NCBI RefSeq assembly: GCF_004362805.1
Contig: NZ_SNYF01000008.1
Coordinates: 186,001 to 250,000 of the forward strand
Reading direction: 5' to 3'
Origin: Algoriphagus boseongensis
Lineage (GTDB): Bacteria > Bacteroidota > Bacteroidia > Cytophagales > Cyclobacteriaceae
DNA: 64,000 nt
Shown here: piece by piece, positions 27,656 through 35,074 of the stretch
Layout of the letters: every line of letters starts with the position of its first letter
Numbering within the stretch: the stretch's first letter is position 1
Notes under the pieces: model-generated
The model's database searches: none
Told to the model about the DNA's origin: nothing
What the model saw: the letters and a program-made list of their open reading frames with translations, nothing else
Position numbers and translations under genes: made by a program

Positions 27656-28075
27656 ATGAGGTTGTATCATAAGATATCTAAGATAGTAATGCAATTTTTT
27701 TGTGTCCTATTAATTCAAGGATGCGAAATAGAGGAGCCAACCATCTTTTCTGGAGAAGTGGTCGATCTTCAGACTGGCCGGGAAATTCCCAAAGTCACGT
27801 TATTATTCAGTGTTTATGAAAAGTCTCCATTCCTTACCATTCCTAGTATTGTCAGAGAGGATACAGTTGAGACGGATAGCCAAGGAAAATTTCATCTAGT
27901 CGTCCCCTACAATGAACAGTATTCTCGATTCACAATTAATGTTTTGAAAAAGTTGTCTAATGGTAGCTTTGAATTTGTTAATGAGAGTAGAGATTGCTCT
28001 CCCTATGATTGCAGTTCCTTTAAGGCTGGAAACGCTTACAAATTCAAGCTTAAAATCCCATTGGACTCATTATAA
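27656..28075 (+). CDS. Lipoprotein with carboxypeptidase-regulatory-like beta-sandwich
   Basis: A 139-residue predicted lipoprotein (lipobox IQGC, Cys23). The mature part begins IFSGEVVDLQTGREIPKVTLL, the usual start of a carboxypeptidase-regulatory-like or transthyretin-like beta-sandwich, and continues with ETDSQGKFHLVVPY. Such small lipoproteins are common in Bacteroidota and bind or decorate envelope partners; no enzyme activity is expected. It follows rhaI by 136 bases and need not belong to the rhamnose unit. Confidence 0.75.
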   Translation: MRLYHKISKIVMQFFCVLLIQGCEIEEPTIFSGEVVDLQTGREIPKVTLLFSVYEKSPFLTIPSIVREDTVETDSQGKFHLVVPYNEQYSRFTINVLKKLSNGSFEFVNESRDCSPYDCSSFKAGNAYKFKLKIPLDSL

Positions 28076-28297
28076 AAGACATATCGTCCAGTTTAGCTTT
28101 CCTCCAATGAGCTAAGGAGAAAGTTGATTAGGACTGGGTTTAGATTGCCTCCCCTTAAATCTGGTCTTTAGCTAAAAGCTTTACCAAAGCTTTTCCTGAC
28201 TCTCGATCCTACCTTTCTATAAAAACAAATTTGTAATTTGTTAGAGTTACAAGACAATAGGAAAAATGACCTTCATCTTTCTCAAAACCAACCCCTC

Positions 28298-29305
28298 ATG
28301 AAAAATTCCTTTTGGTTTATCCTTTTTGCCTTCGGTGCATGCTCCACTCCGAAATCTCAGGAATCCGTTGAGCAGGAAGTCATGACGATCGGCTCAGTCG
28401 AGCGATTGGATGCTGTAATAAATGCCCTGATTTCTGAGGATGCCCAAATCGAAGTGTTGGCATCGGGCTTCGAATGGGCCGAAGGTCCGCTTTGGTTGGA
28501 GGAACAGCAGGCCTTGATTTTTACCGATGTTCCTACTAATAAAATATGGAAATGGACCGAGAAGGATAGCTTAGCTCTTTATTTGACCCCTTCGGGTTAT
28601 CTGGGGGATCGAACAGACAAGCGAGAGCCTGGAGCTAATGGCTTGGCATTAGATTCAGAAGGCAACCTGATCCTTTGCCAGCATGGAGAAAGGCAGGTGG
28701 GGAAAATGCTTTCTCCATTAATCACTCCAAAACCTGAATTTGAAGCACTTGCGACGGGATTTGAAGGCAAGCGTTTCAATAGTCCAAATGACCTGGTTTA
28801 TAATTCCAAAGGACAACTCTTTTTCACAGATCCACCTTACGGAATGGACCCTTGGGATGAGAAAAAATTGGATTTTCAGGGTGTTTATCGATTGGATTCG
28901 GATGGAAAAGTAAATCTCTTAGTGGATTCCCTTTCCAGACCTAATGGAATTGGCTTGAGTCCAGATCAGAAGACTTTATATATCGCGCAGTCCGATCCGG
29001 AAAAGGCGAAGTATTATGCCTTCGATTTGGATGAGCAAGGAAATGTAGTTTCCGGTAGGGTGCTATTTGATGCCACTTCTCTACAAAGTGAAACCCGAAA
29101 AGGGCTACCGGATGGATTGAAGGTTCATTCGAGCGGGATGATTTTTGCAACAGGTCCTGGAGGGGTGCTAGTCTTGAGTCCAGAAGGGAAGCATATAGGT
29201 ACGATTCTGACTGAAAACGGCACCGCTAATTGTGGGTTTGATTTGGGAGAAAAAAACCTCTACATGACTGCAGATAGCTTTCTTTTGAGGATAAAGCTGA
29301 ATTGA
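28298..29305 (+). CDS. SMP-30/gluconolactonase family lipoprotein
   Basis: A 335-residue secreted lactonase-like propeller. I start at ATG 28298 (lipobox FGAC, Cys15) rather than TTG 28238. FEWAEGPLWLEEQQALIFTD near residue 58 (metal-binding Glu), PGANGLALDSEGNLILCQHG near 110, RFNSPNDLVYNSKGQLFFTD near 155 and SRPNGIGLSPDQKTLYIAQS near 210 carry the four-ligand metal site of the family. It would hydrolyse sugar lactones in the periplasm, consistent with oxidative sugar use. It converges on a secreted Gfo/Idh gene 26 bases away. Confidence 0.9.
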   Translation: MKNSFWFILFAFGACSTPKSQESVEQEVMTIGSVERLDAVINALISEDAQIEVLASGFEWAEGPLWLEEQQALIFTDVPTNKIWKWTEKDSLALYLTPSGYLGDRTDKREPGANGLALDSEGNLILCQHGERQVGKMLSPLITPKPEFEALATGFEGKRFNSPNDLVYNSKGQLFFTDPPYGMDPWDEKKLDFQGVYRLDSDGKVNLLVDSLSRPNGIGLSPDQKTLYIAQSDPEKAKYYAFDLDEQGNVVSGRVLFDATSLQSETRKGLPDGLKVHSSGMIFATGPGGVLVLSPEGKHIGTILTENGTANCGFDLGEKNLYMTADSFLLRIKLN

Positions 29306-29331
29306 AAAGAGGGATGCTGAAATCGTAAATT

Positions 29332-30651
29332 CTACCCTTTAGGCAAAACCCATGGTTCCCGATAGCTAGGCCAGACCAGTTCATTGGCCGCTTTGTTCCC
29401 TTCAAATTCCCGTTTTGCATCATTCCAAATTAATTCCTCTGCCCCAACCCGAGCGGCGATATTGGGAATATGGGCATGAAGTGCCGCGATTCTCCCAGCT
29501 TCTGGAGGGCAAATAGTTTGGTTTCGGGTTTTGATGCATTCCACAAAATTGGCCACATGGAGGTTATGGGATTCCTTCATGCCTTCCAGTTTTTTGGCTT
29601 CGATCTTTGGTGCTTTTGCCTCGGGGTCCCATTCTGGATAGATTTCATATCCATTTCGATTAACGACTAAGGTTCCTTTTTCCCCTACATATCCTATCCC
29701 ATAAGGTTTTCCATACGGGCCAGTTTGTAGTCCACCATTCATGTCGTAGTTAATCAAAAAGTCTTTTTTAGGATATAGGACATTCATCGTGTCAAAGGTA
29801 TCCCGATCCCGATTTTCCAGATTGACATTACTGGCATAGGTAAGTACCCTGCTCGGAGCGGCTGGATTTTCCTCGATCCAGATCGCCATATCCAATAAAT
29901 GGACTCCCCAGTCTGACATTAGCCCTCCTCCATAATCCCAAAAATGCCTCCAGCTACCATGGAATCGATTGGGATTAAAGTCTCTCTTCGGGGCAGGGCC
30001 TAGCCAAAAATCATAATCCACTCCATCCGGGACGGGTGTTGGGGATTTCTTCAGATTACCCAAACCGTAGTTGAAATTGGACCAGATATTCACTTTCCGG
30101 ATTTTGCCCAAATACCCGCTTTTGACAAGTTCCCTGGATTCGATAAAGGCCTGTCCGGAGCGCTGCTGCTGACCAACCTGCATGATTCGGCCATAGTTGG
30201 ATGCAGCCTGTGCCATCAGGTCGCATTCTCCGATCGAGTTAGCCATAGGTTTTTCTACATAGACGTCCTTTCCTGCTTCACATGCCGCAGTGGCTATCAG
30301 ACAATGCCAATGGTCAGGCGTACCAATGATGACGGCATCCAAATCCTTTTTCTCCAGAAGCTTTCTAAAATCCGTAAATCGCTCCGGAGATTTACCGGTT
30401 AAATCATTCACCTCCTTTATCCGTCGATCCAATACGTTCTGATCAATATCGCATATTCCTGCACAGACCACTTCGGGTAAGGCAAGGTGATGGCGAAGAA
30501 TTCCAAAACCCATATTGTTGGCGCCAATAAGACCTACTCGGATTTGATCACTTGGAGCTATCCGCCTTTTGGCTTGAAGTAAGGCTGGGGAAGCTAAAAT
30601 TCCTGCTGTAGTCAAGGCAGAATATTTAATAAATCTTCGTCTTGGATTCAT
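29332..30651 (-). CDS. Secreted Gfo/Idh/MocA family oxidoreductase with Tat-type signal
   Basis: A 439-residue protein. MNPRRRFIKYSA is a twin-arginine leader, as expected for an enzyme exported with its dinucleotide. The Rossmann motif VGLIGANNMGFGILRHH lies near residue 40, VYVEKPMANS near 130 and RFHGSWRHFWDYGGGLMSDWG near 232, the last being typical of the secreted subgroup. It likely oxidises or reduces a sugar in the periplasm and could form 3-keto-glycosides for DUF1080 enzymes. It is transcribed away from the structured-RNA region. Confidence 0.9.
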   Translation of the reverse strand: MNPRRRFIKYSALTTAGILASPALLQAKRRIAPSDQIRVGLIGANNMGFGILRHHLALPEVVCAGICDIDQNVLDRRIKEVNDLTGKSPERFTDFRKLLEKKDLDAVIIGTPDHWHCLIATAACEAGKDVYVEKPMANSIGECDLMAQAASNYGRIMQVGQQQRSGQAFIESRELVKSGYLGKIRKVNIWSNFNYGLGNLKKSPTPVPDGVDYDFWLGPAPKRDFNPNRFHGSWRHFWDYGGGLMSDWGVHLLDMAIWIEENPAAPSRVLTYASNVNLENRDRDTFDTMNVLYPKKDFLINYDMNGGLQTGPYGKPYGIGYVGEKGTLVVNRNGYEIYPEWDPEAKAPKIEAKKLEGMKESHNLHVANFVECIKTRNQTICPPEAGRIAALHAHIPNIAARVGAEELIWNDAKREFEGNKAANELVWPSYREPWVLPKG

Positions 30652-30900
30652 GGGATTTTGGTTTTGGGTCCTATTGTTTGGAATAAGTTAATGGGAATCG
30701 GCAAAGAATAAAAGGGGAGGAAGGTAGTGCGAATTAGGATTTGCCAAATAAGGTTCTGGAAATCCCGGGATTTTGTGGATAAGTCAAAAATTACGGTGAA
30801 CAACCTGTTCTTTTACATAAAATTTTGTGGGGGAAAATTGTGGGAAAATAAGGTTTGGAAAACTTGTATTCAGGTAGAATATGATGCAACTTTGATTATA
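30652..30900. other. Intergenic spacer upstream of the structured RNA
   Basis: Holds the minus-strand promoter area of the Gfo/Idh gene and the probable promoter of the RNA. I see no protein gene. One perfect DnaA-box-like 9-mer (tgtggataa, near 30774) is present but isolated. Confidence 0.5.
30864..30894 (+). promoter_or_regulatory. Bacteroidota-type promoter for the structured RNA
   Basis: ttg at 30864-30866, a 20-base spacer, then caactttg at 30887-30894. This matches the Bacteroidota consensus (TTTG about 19-21 bases before TAnnTTTG) except for the first base of the -7 box. Initiation would be near 30900, about 20 bases before the first hairpin. Confidence 0.45.
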
Positions 30901-30996
30901 CCAAATGAGAGATAAAAGGCCGGGAATACGATCCCGGATTCAAGTTTGAAAGTTTGAGATCGGGCGCAAAGGGGAACAAATCTTCGGAAGAGTTTC

Positions 30997-31420
30997 TGAG
31001 ACGGGTAACCGCAGAAGTGCCAACAACGATTAGACTGAGTTTGAAAAGTCTTAGGACAATTCAAATAACTTGGCGTGAAAGACTGGAAGTGCAAACGGAA
31101 GGTTGAAAGAGGTAACTCCAAAAGCGCAAAACAAGTGAGTCAGTCGGCTGAGTTTCTTCGGAAACAAAACGCCAATCGGGCACAAAGGAATCGAGGCTTA
31201 GCTGCATCGATTTGAAACGGACCACCGCAGAAGTGCTACACTAGATCGGCCCTGAAAATGCTCCCAGAGCAGATTCGGGATACCTGACAGGAAGGAGCTT
31301 TTAGAAATAAAAGTTTGAGATGGGCAACCGCAGAACTGTGACACTGGTATCTAAAAAGGGACAATCCTTTCGAGGAGGCTTCAAACATCAGAATTTTGAC
31401 CTGGGCAACTGGGAAAAGTC
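30997..31420 (+). repeat. Five-copy tandem RNA core repeat
   Basis: Cores start at 30997, 31104, 31213, 31316 and 31397, giving spacings of 107, 109, 103 and 81 bases. The shared pattern is TGARA, then YGGGY or similar, then AACCGCAGAAGTGC. Copies A and C share 17 of 20 bases over 31001-31020 and 31217-31236; A and D share TGAGA, GGG and AACCGCAGAA; B is weaker (17 of 24) and E weakest (about 13 of 24). A further core-like element (tgagatcgggcgcaaagg) begins at 30955. The 5' flank GGGCRCAAAGG is shared by A (30962) and C (31178), with a poorer form in B (31071). Confidence 0.7.
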
Positions 31421-31470
31421 TTTGAACAGTAGTTTGGAATAAGTTGAAGGCTATGGTTTTCAGCTTATTA

Positions 31471-31512
31471 AACGGGAAGATTTCGCTAGAAACTCTTCCC
31501 GTTTTTGTTTTT
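31471..31512 (+). terminator. Intrinsic terminator ending the structured RNA
   Basis: A perfect 10-bp stem, aacgggaaga (31471-31480) with tcttcccgtt (31494-31503), has a 13-nt loop and is followed by tttgtttttt. It fixes the plus strand as the transcribed strand. It ends 25 bases before the sulfatase start. Confidence 0.88.
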
Positions 31513-31528
31513 TAGGCTAATAGCCTAA
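31512..31528 (+). promoter_or_regulatory. Hairpin just before the sulfatase start codon
   Basis: ttaggct-aat-agcctaa is a perfect 7-bp hairpin ending 8 bases before ATG 31537. It would sit where the ribosome binds, so it could dampen translation or react to transcription stopping at the adjacent terminator. The role is inferred. Confidence 0.45.
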
Positions 31529-31536
31529 ATTCCAGA

Positions 31537-32979
31537 ATGAAGCACTGTCTGGTTATCTTTTTAGCATTGGTTTTATTTTCATTTCAAGGGAAAAACCAAA
31601 GCGAAGCTCCTCTGAAATCTCCCCCAAATGTGATTTTTATTCTAGCCGATGATTTAGGTTACGGGGATTTAGGCTTTTTAGGTCAGCAGTACATAGAGAC
31701 TCCAAACATCGATCGATTGGCTGCTGAGGGAATGGTTTTCACCAACCATTATTCCGGAGCCACAGTCTGTGCACCATCCCGATCAGCTTTTATGACTGGA
31801 TTGCATACCGGACATACCCCGATTCGAGGGAATTCGGAAGTTCAACCTGAGGGTCAATATCCGATGCCGGATACCTTGATGACTATTTCAAAAGTTTTCC
31901 AAAAAGCAGGTTATGTCACTGGAGCCTTTGGGAAATGGGGATTAGGGATGAACGAAACTACAGGCGATCCGCTCAATCAAGGGTTTGGAGAATTTTATGG
32001 CTACCTCTGCCAGCGGTATGCGCACCGCTACTATCCTGCCTACCTCTGGCAAAACGGAGTTCAGGTAAACTTGCCTGGAAACGATTGGACGAATAAGGTT
32101 ACCTATGCTCCGGATTTGATCCAAAAGGAATCTCTGGCTTTTATTGAGAAAAATAAGGATATGCCTTTCTTTCTTTTTATGCCTATCGTCACCCCTCATG
32201 CAGAATTGGCAGCGCCTGATGATGGGCTTTTCCAGAAATACAGAAATAAATTCGGAGAAGAAAAACCTCATTTGGCTCCTCCAGGTGGGGATTATGGACC
32301 TGAGATGAAAATTCCCGGCTACCAAAGTGAGCCTTATCCGCATGCTGCTTTTGCTGCCATGGTGGAGCGAATCGATCGATATGTAGGGGAGGTTGTTTCG
32401 AAGTTGGAAGAATTGGGATTGAGCGAAAATACGCTGATTGTTTTCACCTCAGATAATGGTGCTCACCGAGAGGGTGGTGCCGATCCGGACTTTTTTGATT
32501 CCAACGGGCCGTTTAGAGGATATAAAAGGGATTTGTATGAAGGAGGAATTCATGTGCCGCTCGTGGTCAAATGGCCAGGAAAAATCAAAGCCAATTCCAG
32601 TTCGGATCATGTTTCTGCCTTTTGGGATTGGTTGCCTACTTTTGCTGAACTTTTAGGCGAAAAATCTCCAGATGGTATTGATGGAATTTCTTTGGTTCCG
32701 ACTCTTCTAGGAAAAGGAAATCAAGCGGAGCATGAAACTTTATACTGGGAATTCCATGAATTGGGCGGAAGGCAGGCGCTGAGAAAAGGAGACTGGAAGT
32801 TGGTCAAATATCAAGTCAAGGATTCCTCAAAAACGTCTGTTGAGCTTTTTGATCTTAAAAATGATCCGGGGGAGCTGACAGATTTGGCAGCCCAAAATCC
32901 CCAAATCGTGGAGGAGCTTGAAGTTTTATTGGAGAAATCTCGTTGGTCCAATCCGGTATTCAACCTTTTTGAAAATTAA
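31537..32979 (+). CDS. Sulfatase of the arylsulfatase A type (formylglycine-dependent)
   Basis: A 480-residue secreted sulfatase with a signal peptide (about residues 1-17). ADDLGYGDLG at 37-46 gives the metal-binding Asp pair, and CAPSRSAFMTG at 78-88 is the C-x-P-S-R site in which Cys78 must be changed to formylglycine by a maturase not present in this window. FVFTSDNGAHREGG-type residues near 303-316 and GPFRGYKRDLYEGG near 326 complete the site. It removes sulfate from a glycan or aryl ester, fitting marine polysaccharide use. It starts 25 bases after the RNA terminator. Confidence 0.93.
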   Translation: MKHCLVIFLALVLFSFQGKNQSEAPLKSPPNVIFILADDLGYGDLGFLGQQYIETPNIDRLAAEGMVFTNHYSGATVCAPSRSAFMTGLHTGHTPIRGNSEVQPEGQYPMPDTLMTISKVFQKAGYVTGAFGKWGLGMNETTGDPLNQGFGEFYGYLCQRYAHRYYPAYLWQNGVQVNLPGNDWTNKVTYAPDLIQKESLAFIEKNKDMPFFLFMPIVTPHAELAAPDDGLFQKYRNKFGEEKPHLAPPGGDYGPEMKIPGYQSEPYPHAAFAAMVERIDRYVGEVVSKLEELGLSENTLIVFTSDNGAHREGGADPDFFDSNGPFRGYKRDLYEGGIHVPLVVKWPGKIKANSSSDHVSAFWDWLPTFAELLGEKSPDGIDGISLVPTLLGKGNQAEHETLYWEFHELGGRQALRKGDWKLVKYQVKDSSKTSVELFDLKNDPGELTDLAAQNPQIVEELEVLLEKSRWSNPVFNLFEN

Positions 32980-32980
32980 A

Positions 32981-33006
32981 AACGGGAGCTTTTGACTCCC
33001 GTTTCC
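32981..33006. terminator. Terminator between the sulfatase and GNAT genes
   Basis: The 8-bp stem aacgggag (32981-32988) with ctcccgtt (32996-33003), with A before and a short T run after, lies directly after the sulfatase stop. It may act in both directions between these convergent genes. The sequence resembles the terminator at 31471-31503. Confidence 0.7.
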
Positions 33007-33099
33007 CTTACCCAATCAATTACTTATTACCCTATAAGTAGTTTGAAAATAGCTCATTATCAAGCCTTAACTATCCTTCTCTGACCTGCTTCTGGAAAT

Positions 33100-33651
33100 T
33101 TATTTCCAATCCCAAGCTACGATTGCCCAAGGTTGGGTTTGGTCGGCAAATTCATGAATTGTTCTAAACCCCACTCGTTGATGTGCAGCCAGAGACCTGG
33201 TATTGCTCAAGGCAATTTCTGTGATGGCAAACTCGTATGAGGGTGAGTAGGCTTCTTGGTAAGCTTTGTACATCTGATCAAAAAGTCCAGTTCCGCGTTG
33301 ATTTTTTCCAACACAAATCTGCCCGATCACCATGTAGTCCATTTCAGCCACTTTTTTTCCTTTAAAATTGAGCTGATCAAATTGCTCGAACATGGGGACC
33401 AAAACAGGTACTAAATTTCTGGAAGCCTTTGTCATGGCTAAAATATAGCCCACCACCTCTTCTTCATCTTTGGCAATGATGTGAGGGGCGAGAGCATTCA
33501 TCGCTGCCAATTGTTCCATAGTGTGTCGTACGGTGACAAACCCTTCTTTGGATTTTTCTTCAGAAGAAATAGTACTTAGGTGGTTGGCCCATTGAAGTGC
33601 CAAAATTCCTTCTAAATCAGAAGAGGTGGATGCCGCTTTTATCTCGACCAT
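33100..33651 (-). CDS. GNAT-family N-acetyltransferase
   Basis: A 183-residue protein starting at ATG 33651 (MVEIKAASTSSDLEGI); a longer frame to 33699 is possible but adds no domain. The acetyl-CoA-binding loop appears as IGQICVGKNQRGTGLFDQMY near residue 107, followed by a terminal strand ITEIALSNTRSLAAHQRVGF typical of GNAT enzymes. The substrate could be a small amine, a protein N-terminus or an antibiotic; sequence does not decide. It is single and convergent with the sulfatase. Confidence 0.85.
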   Translation of the reverse strand: MVEIKAASTSSDLEGILALQWANHLSTISSEEKSKEGFVTVRHTMEQLAAMNALAPHIIAKDEEEVVGYILAMTKASRNLVPVLVPMFEQFDQLNFKGKKVAEMDYMVIGQICVGKNQRGTGLFDQMYKAYQEAYSPSYEFAITEIALSNTRSLAAHQRVGFRTIHEFADQTQPWAIVAWDWK

Positions 33652-33780
33652 GCCCAGCTTTTGTTTTCCGAACCAAAATACCTGAATTTTTCCTGACAAA
33701 AATCTCTTTTGCCGAATATCCCAAGACGGCTTGATTCTTTTTTAAAATGCTTAGTTTTAAAAAATTCAACCCAAAATCGT

Positions 33781-34143
33781 ATGAAATTCAATAAATACTT
33801 CTTCGGAATTTGGTTTTTCCTCTTTGCCCTTTTCGCCTATTGGCAGTTTAACGACCCCGATCCTGAAGTTTGGGTAAGCATTTATGGAGTAGCTATGGTC
33901 TTTTGTCTACTTGGTGTGAGAGGGATTTTTCCTAAAATACCATTGACGGTTACTGTGGTGGTGGCTGTTTTAGGAGCCATTTACTTCTTCCCAGGCGGGG
34001 TGGGAGATTGGATATCTCAGGAATGGGCCCAAAAAGACTTGACCATGAAAACTCAGCAGATGGAAGAAAACAGGGAGACTTTCGGCTTGGCCATCATCGC
34101 ACTCGTCCTTAGCCCAGCTTTATATAAGGCTTGGAAAAAGTGA
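33781..34143 (+). CDS. TMEM220-family membrane protein
   Basis: A 120-residue protein with three to four hydrophobic helices. The start FGIWFFLFALFAYWQFNDPDPEVW carries the QxNDPDP pattern of the transmembrane protein 220 family. I start at ATG 33781 because the earlier frame from 33709 adds a polar, low-quality leader. Function in bacteria is unknown. It precedes the NIPSNAP gene by 86 bases that contain a GTCCAT-type repeat (34155-34172), so co-transcription is possible but not certain. Confidence 0.85.
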   Translation: MKFNKYFFGIWFFLFALFAYWQFNDPDPEVWVSIYGVAMVFCLLGVRGIFPKIPLTVTVVVAVLGAIYFFPGGVGDWISQEWAQKDLTMKTQQMEENRETFGLAIIALVLSPALYKAWKK

Positions 34144-34229
34144 ATTAGTTTATTGTCCATTGACCATGGACTTATCTAAAAATCGATTTTCTAACTATTC
34201 AATAAAAACCATTTAAACCCATTAACCTT

Positions 34230-34979
34230 ATGAAAAAAATCATGCTCTTAGCTTTGGCCTTTTTTATGGCCTTCGGAGCTTTCGCGCAGCTGCCAAAAGT
34301 GTCCAAATCCAAGTATTTCGAAATCAGAAAATACTACGCTCACCCAGGTAAATTACCTGATTTGATCAAGCGATTCGAAAATCACACGATGAAGCTTTTT
34401 GAAAAAGCGGGAATGGAAAACATCATCTACTTTATCCCGGATGAGAATACGGACAACTCCATGACTTATATCCTAGGCTATCCTGATGAAGCGTCCAGGG
34501 AAGCCAGCTGGGAAAAGTTTTTGAATGATCCGGAGTGGAAAGCGGCCTATGAGGCTTCCCACGTCAATGGACCTTTGGTCGCTAAAATCGATCAGACCTT
34601 TATGGTTTTGGCTCCCGAACTGAATGATACTCCAATTCCTACTGGAAGCGGGATTTTCCAAATGAGAACCTATTATTGTTTTCCCGGGAAAATTGAGAAT
34701 ATCCAGGCAAGATTTAGAGATCACACCAGAGCCTTATTTGAAAAGCAGGGATTGAAGAATTATCCATATTGGTTGACTGTAGAGAAAGATGGAAGTCAGC
34801 CTAAGCTGGTATATCTATTGGGTCACGATTCTAAGGATGCATTTAATGCTGCTTTTGACAGATTCAGAACAGATCCTGAGTGGATCAAGGCAAGAGATGC
34901 ATCTGAGGCTTCAGGAAAAATTGTAGAAAAAGTAGATGCAATTTTCTTTAAGACTTTGCCTTTTTCCCCTATGAAATAA
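34230..34979 (+). CDS. Secreted NIPSNAP-family protein with two ferredoxin-like halves
   Basis: A 249-residue protein with a signal peptide (about residues 1-19, ending GAFAQ). Two similar halves are visible: KYFEIRKYYAHPGKLPDLIK (about 26-45) and GIFQMRTYYCFPGKIENIQA (about 141-160), each followed by an F-x-x-H-T helix and a late SWEKFLNDPEWKAA or AFDRFRTDPEWIKA block. This tandem arrangement marks the NIPSNAP dimeric alpha-beta barrel fold. Bacterial members are often near sugar or sulfatase genes, but their role is not known. Confidence 0.9.
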   Translation: MKKIMLLALAFFMAFGAFAQLPKVSKSKYFEIRKYYAHPGKLPDLIKRFENHTMKLFEKAGMENIIYFIPDENTDNSMTYILGYPDEASREASWEKFLNDPEWKAAYEASHVNGPLVAKIDQTFMVLAPELNDTPIPTGSGIFQMRTYYCFPGKIENIQARFRDHTRALFEKQGLKNYPYWLTVEKDGSQPKLVYLLGHDSKDAFNAAFDRFRTDPEWIKARDASEASGKIVEKVDAIFFKTLPFSPMK

Positions 34980-35020
34980 CTTTGAATTCAAGGATTAAAA
35001 CTTGATTTCCTAAGACATAA

Positions 35021-35054
35021 AAAAAGCCATTCCGATACTTCGGAATGGCTTTTT
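35021..35054. terminator. Bidirectional terminator between NIPSNAP and ThuA genes
   Basis: A perfect 15-bp stem (35021-35035 with 35040-35054) has a 4-nt loop, A at the left and T at the right. It serves both convergent genes. Confidence 0.9.
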
Positions 35055-35074
35055 ACTTTTAATAATTCAATGGA

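Larger units (their letters stand above)
30902..31512 (+). ncRNA. Candidate 610-nt structured RNA made of tandem modules
   Basis: No convincing reading frame crosses this stretch, but it is packed with RNA structure. In order: a 5' hairpin ccggga/tcccgg (30920-30937); five diverged copies of a 24-nt core; module hairpins at 30973-30996, 31189-31212 and 31296-31315 (GAAA loop); between-core hairpins at 31152-31165 (gtttc-UUCG-gaaac), 31259-31271 (tgctc/gagca) and 31365-31376 (UUCG loop); an 11-bp stem at 31438-31448 with 31459-31469; then a terminator. Cores A and C lie exactly 216 bases apart with the same 28-nt insert, whose sequence differs but still pairs. I could not match RNase P, tmRNA, SRP, 6S, group I intron or known riboswitch signatures. 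It may be a free RNA or the leader of the sulfatase gene. Confidence 0.65.

Noticed and set aside
30774-30782. Perfect DnaA-box-like 9-mer (tgtggataa) suggesting an origin
   Set aside because: Only one box, no cluster, no dnaA, dnaN or other origin genes nearby; about one such match is expected by chance in a window this size.
30870-31121. Minus-strand open frame of 83 codons over the structured RNA
   Set aside because: It lies opposite the repeated cores, has low-complexity Cys/Phe-rich sequence with no domain, and the terminator and promoter fix the plus strand as transcribed.
30902-31512. RNase P RNA, tmRNA, SRP RNA, 6S RNA or group I intron
   Set aside because: The diagnostic conserved segments (GAGGAAAGTCC and ACAGAA of RNase P, the tRNA-like ends of tmRNA, the SRP tetraloop helix, intron core helices) are not found, and the tandem-module layout is unlike any of them.
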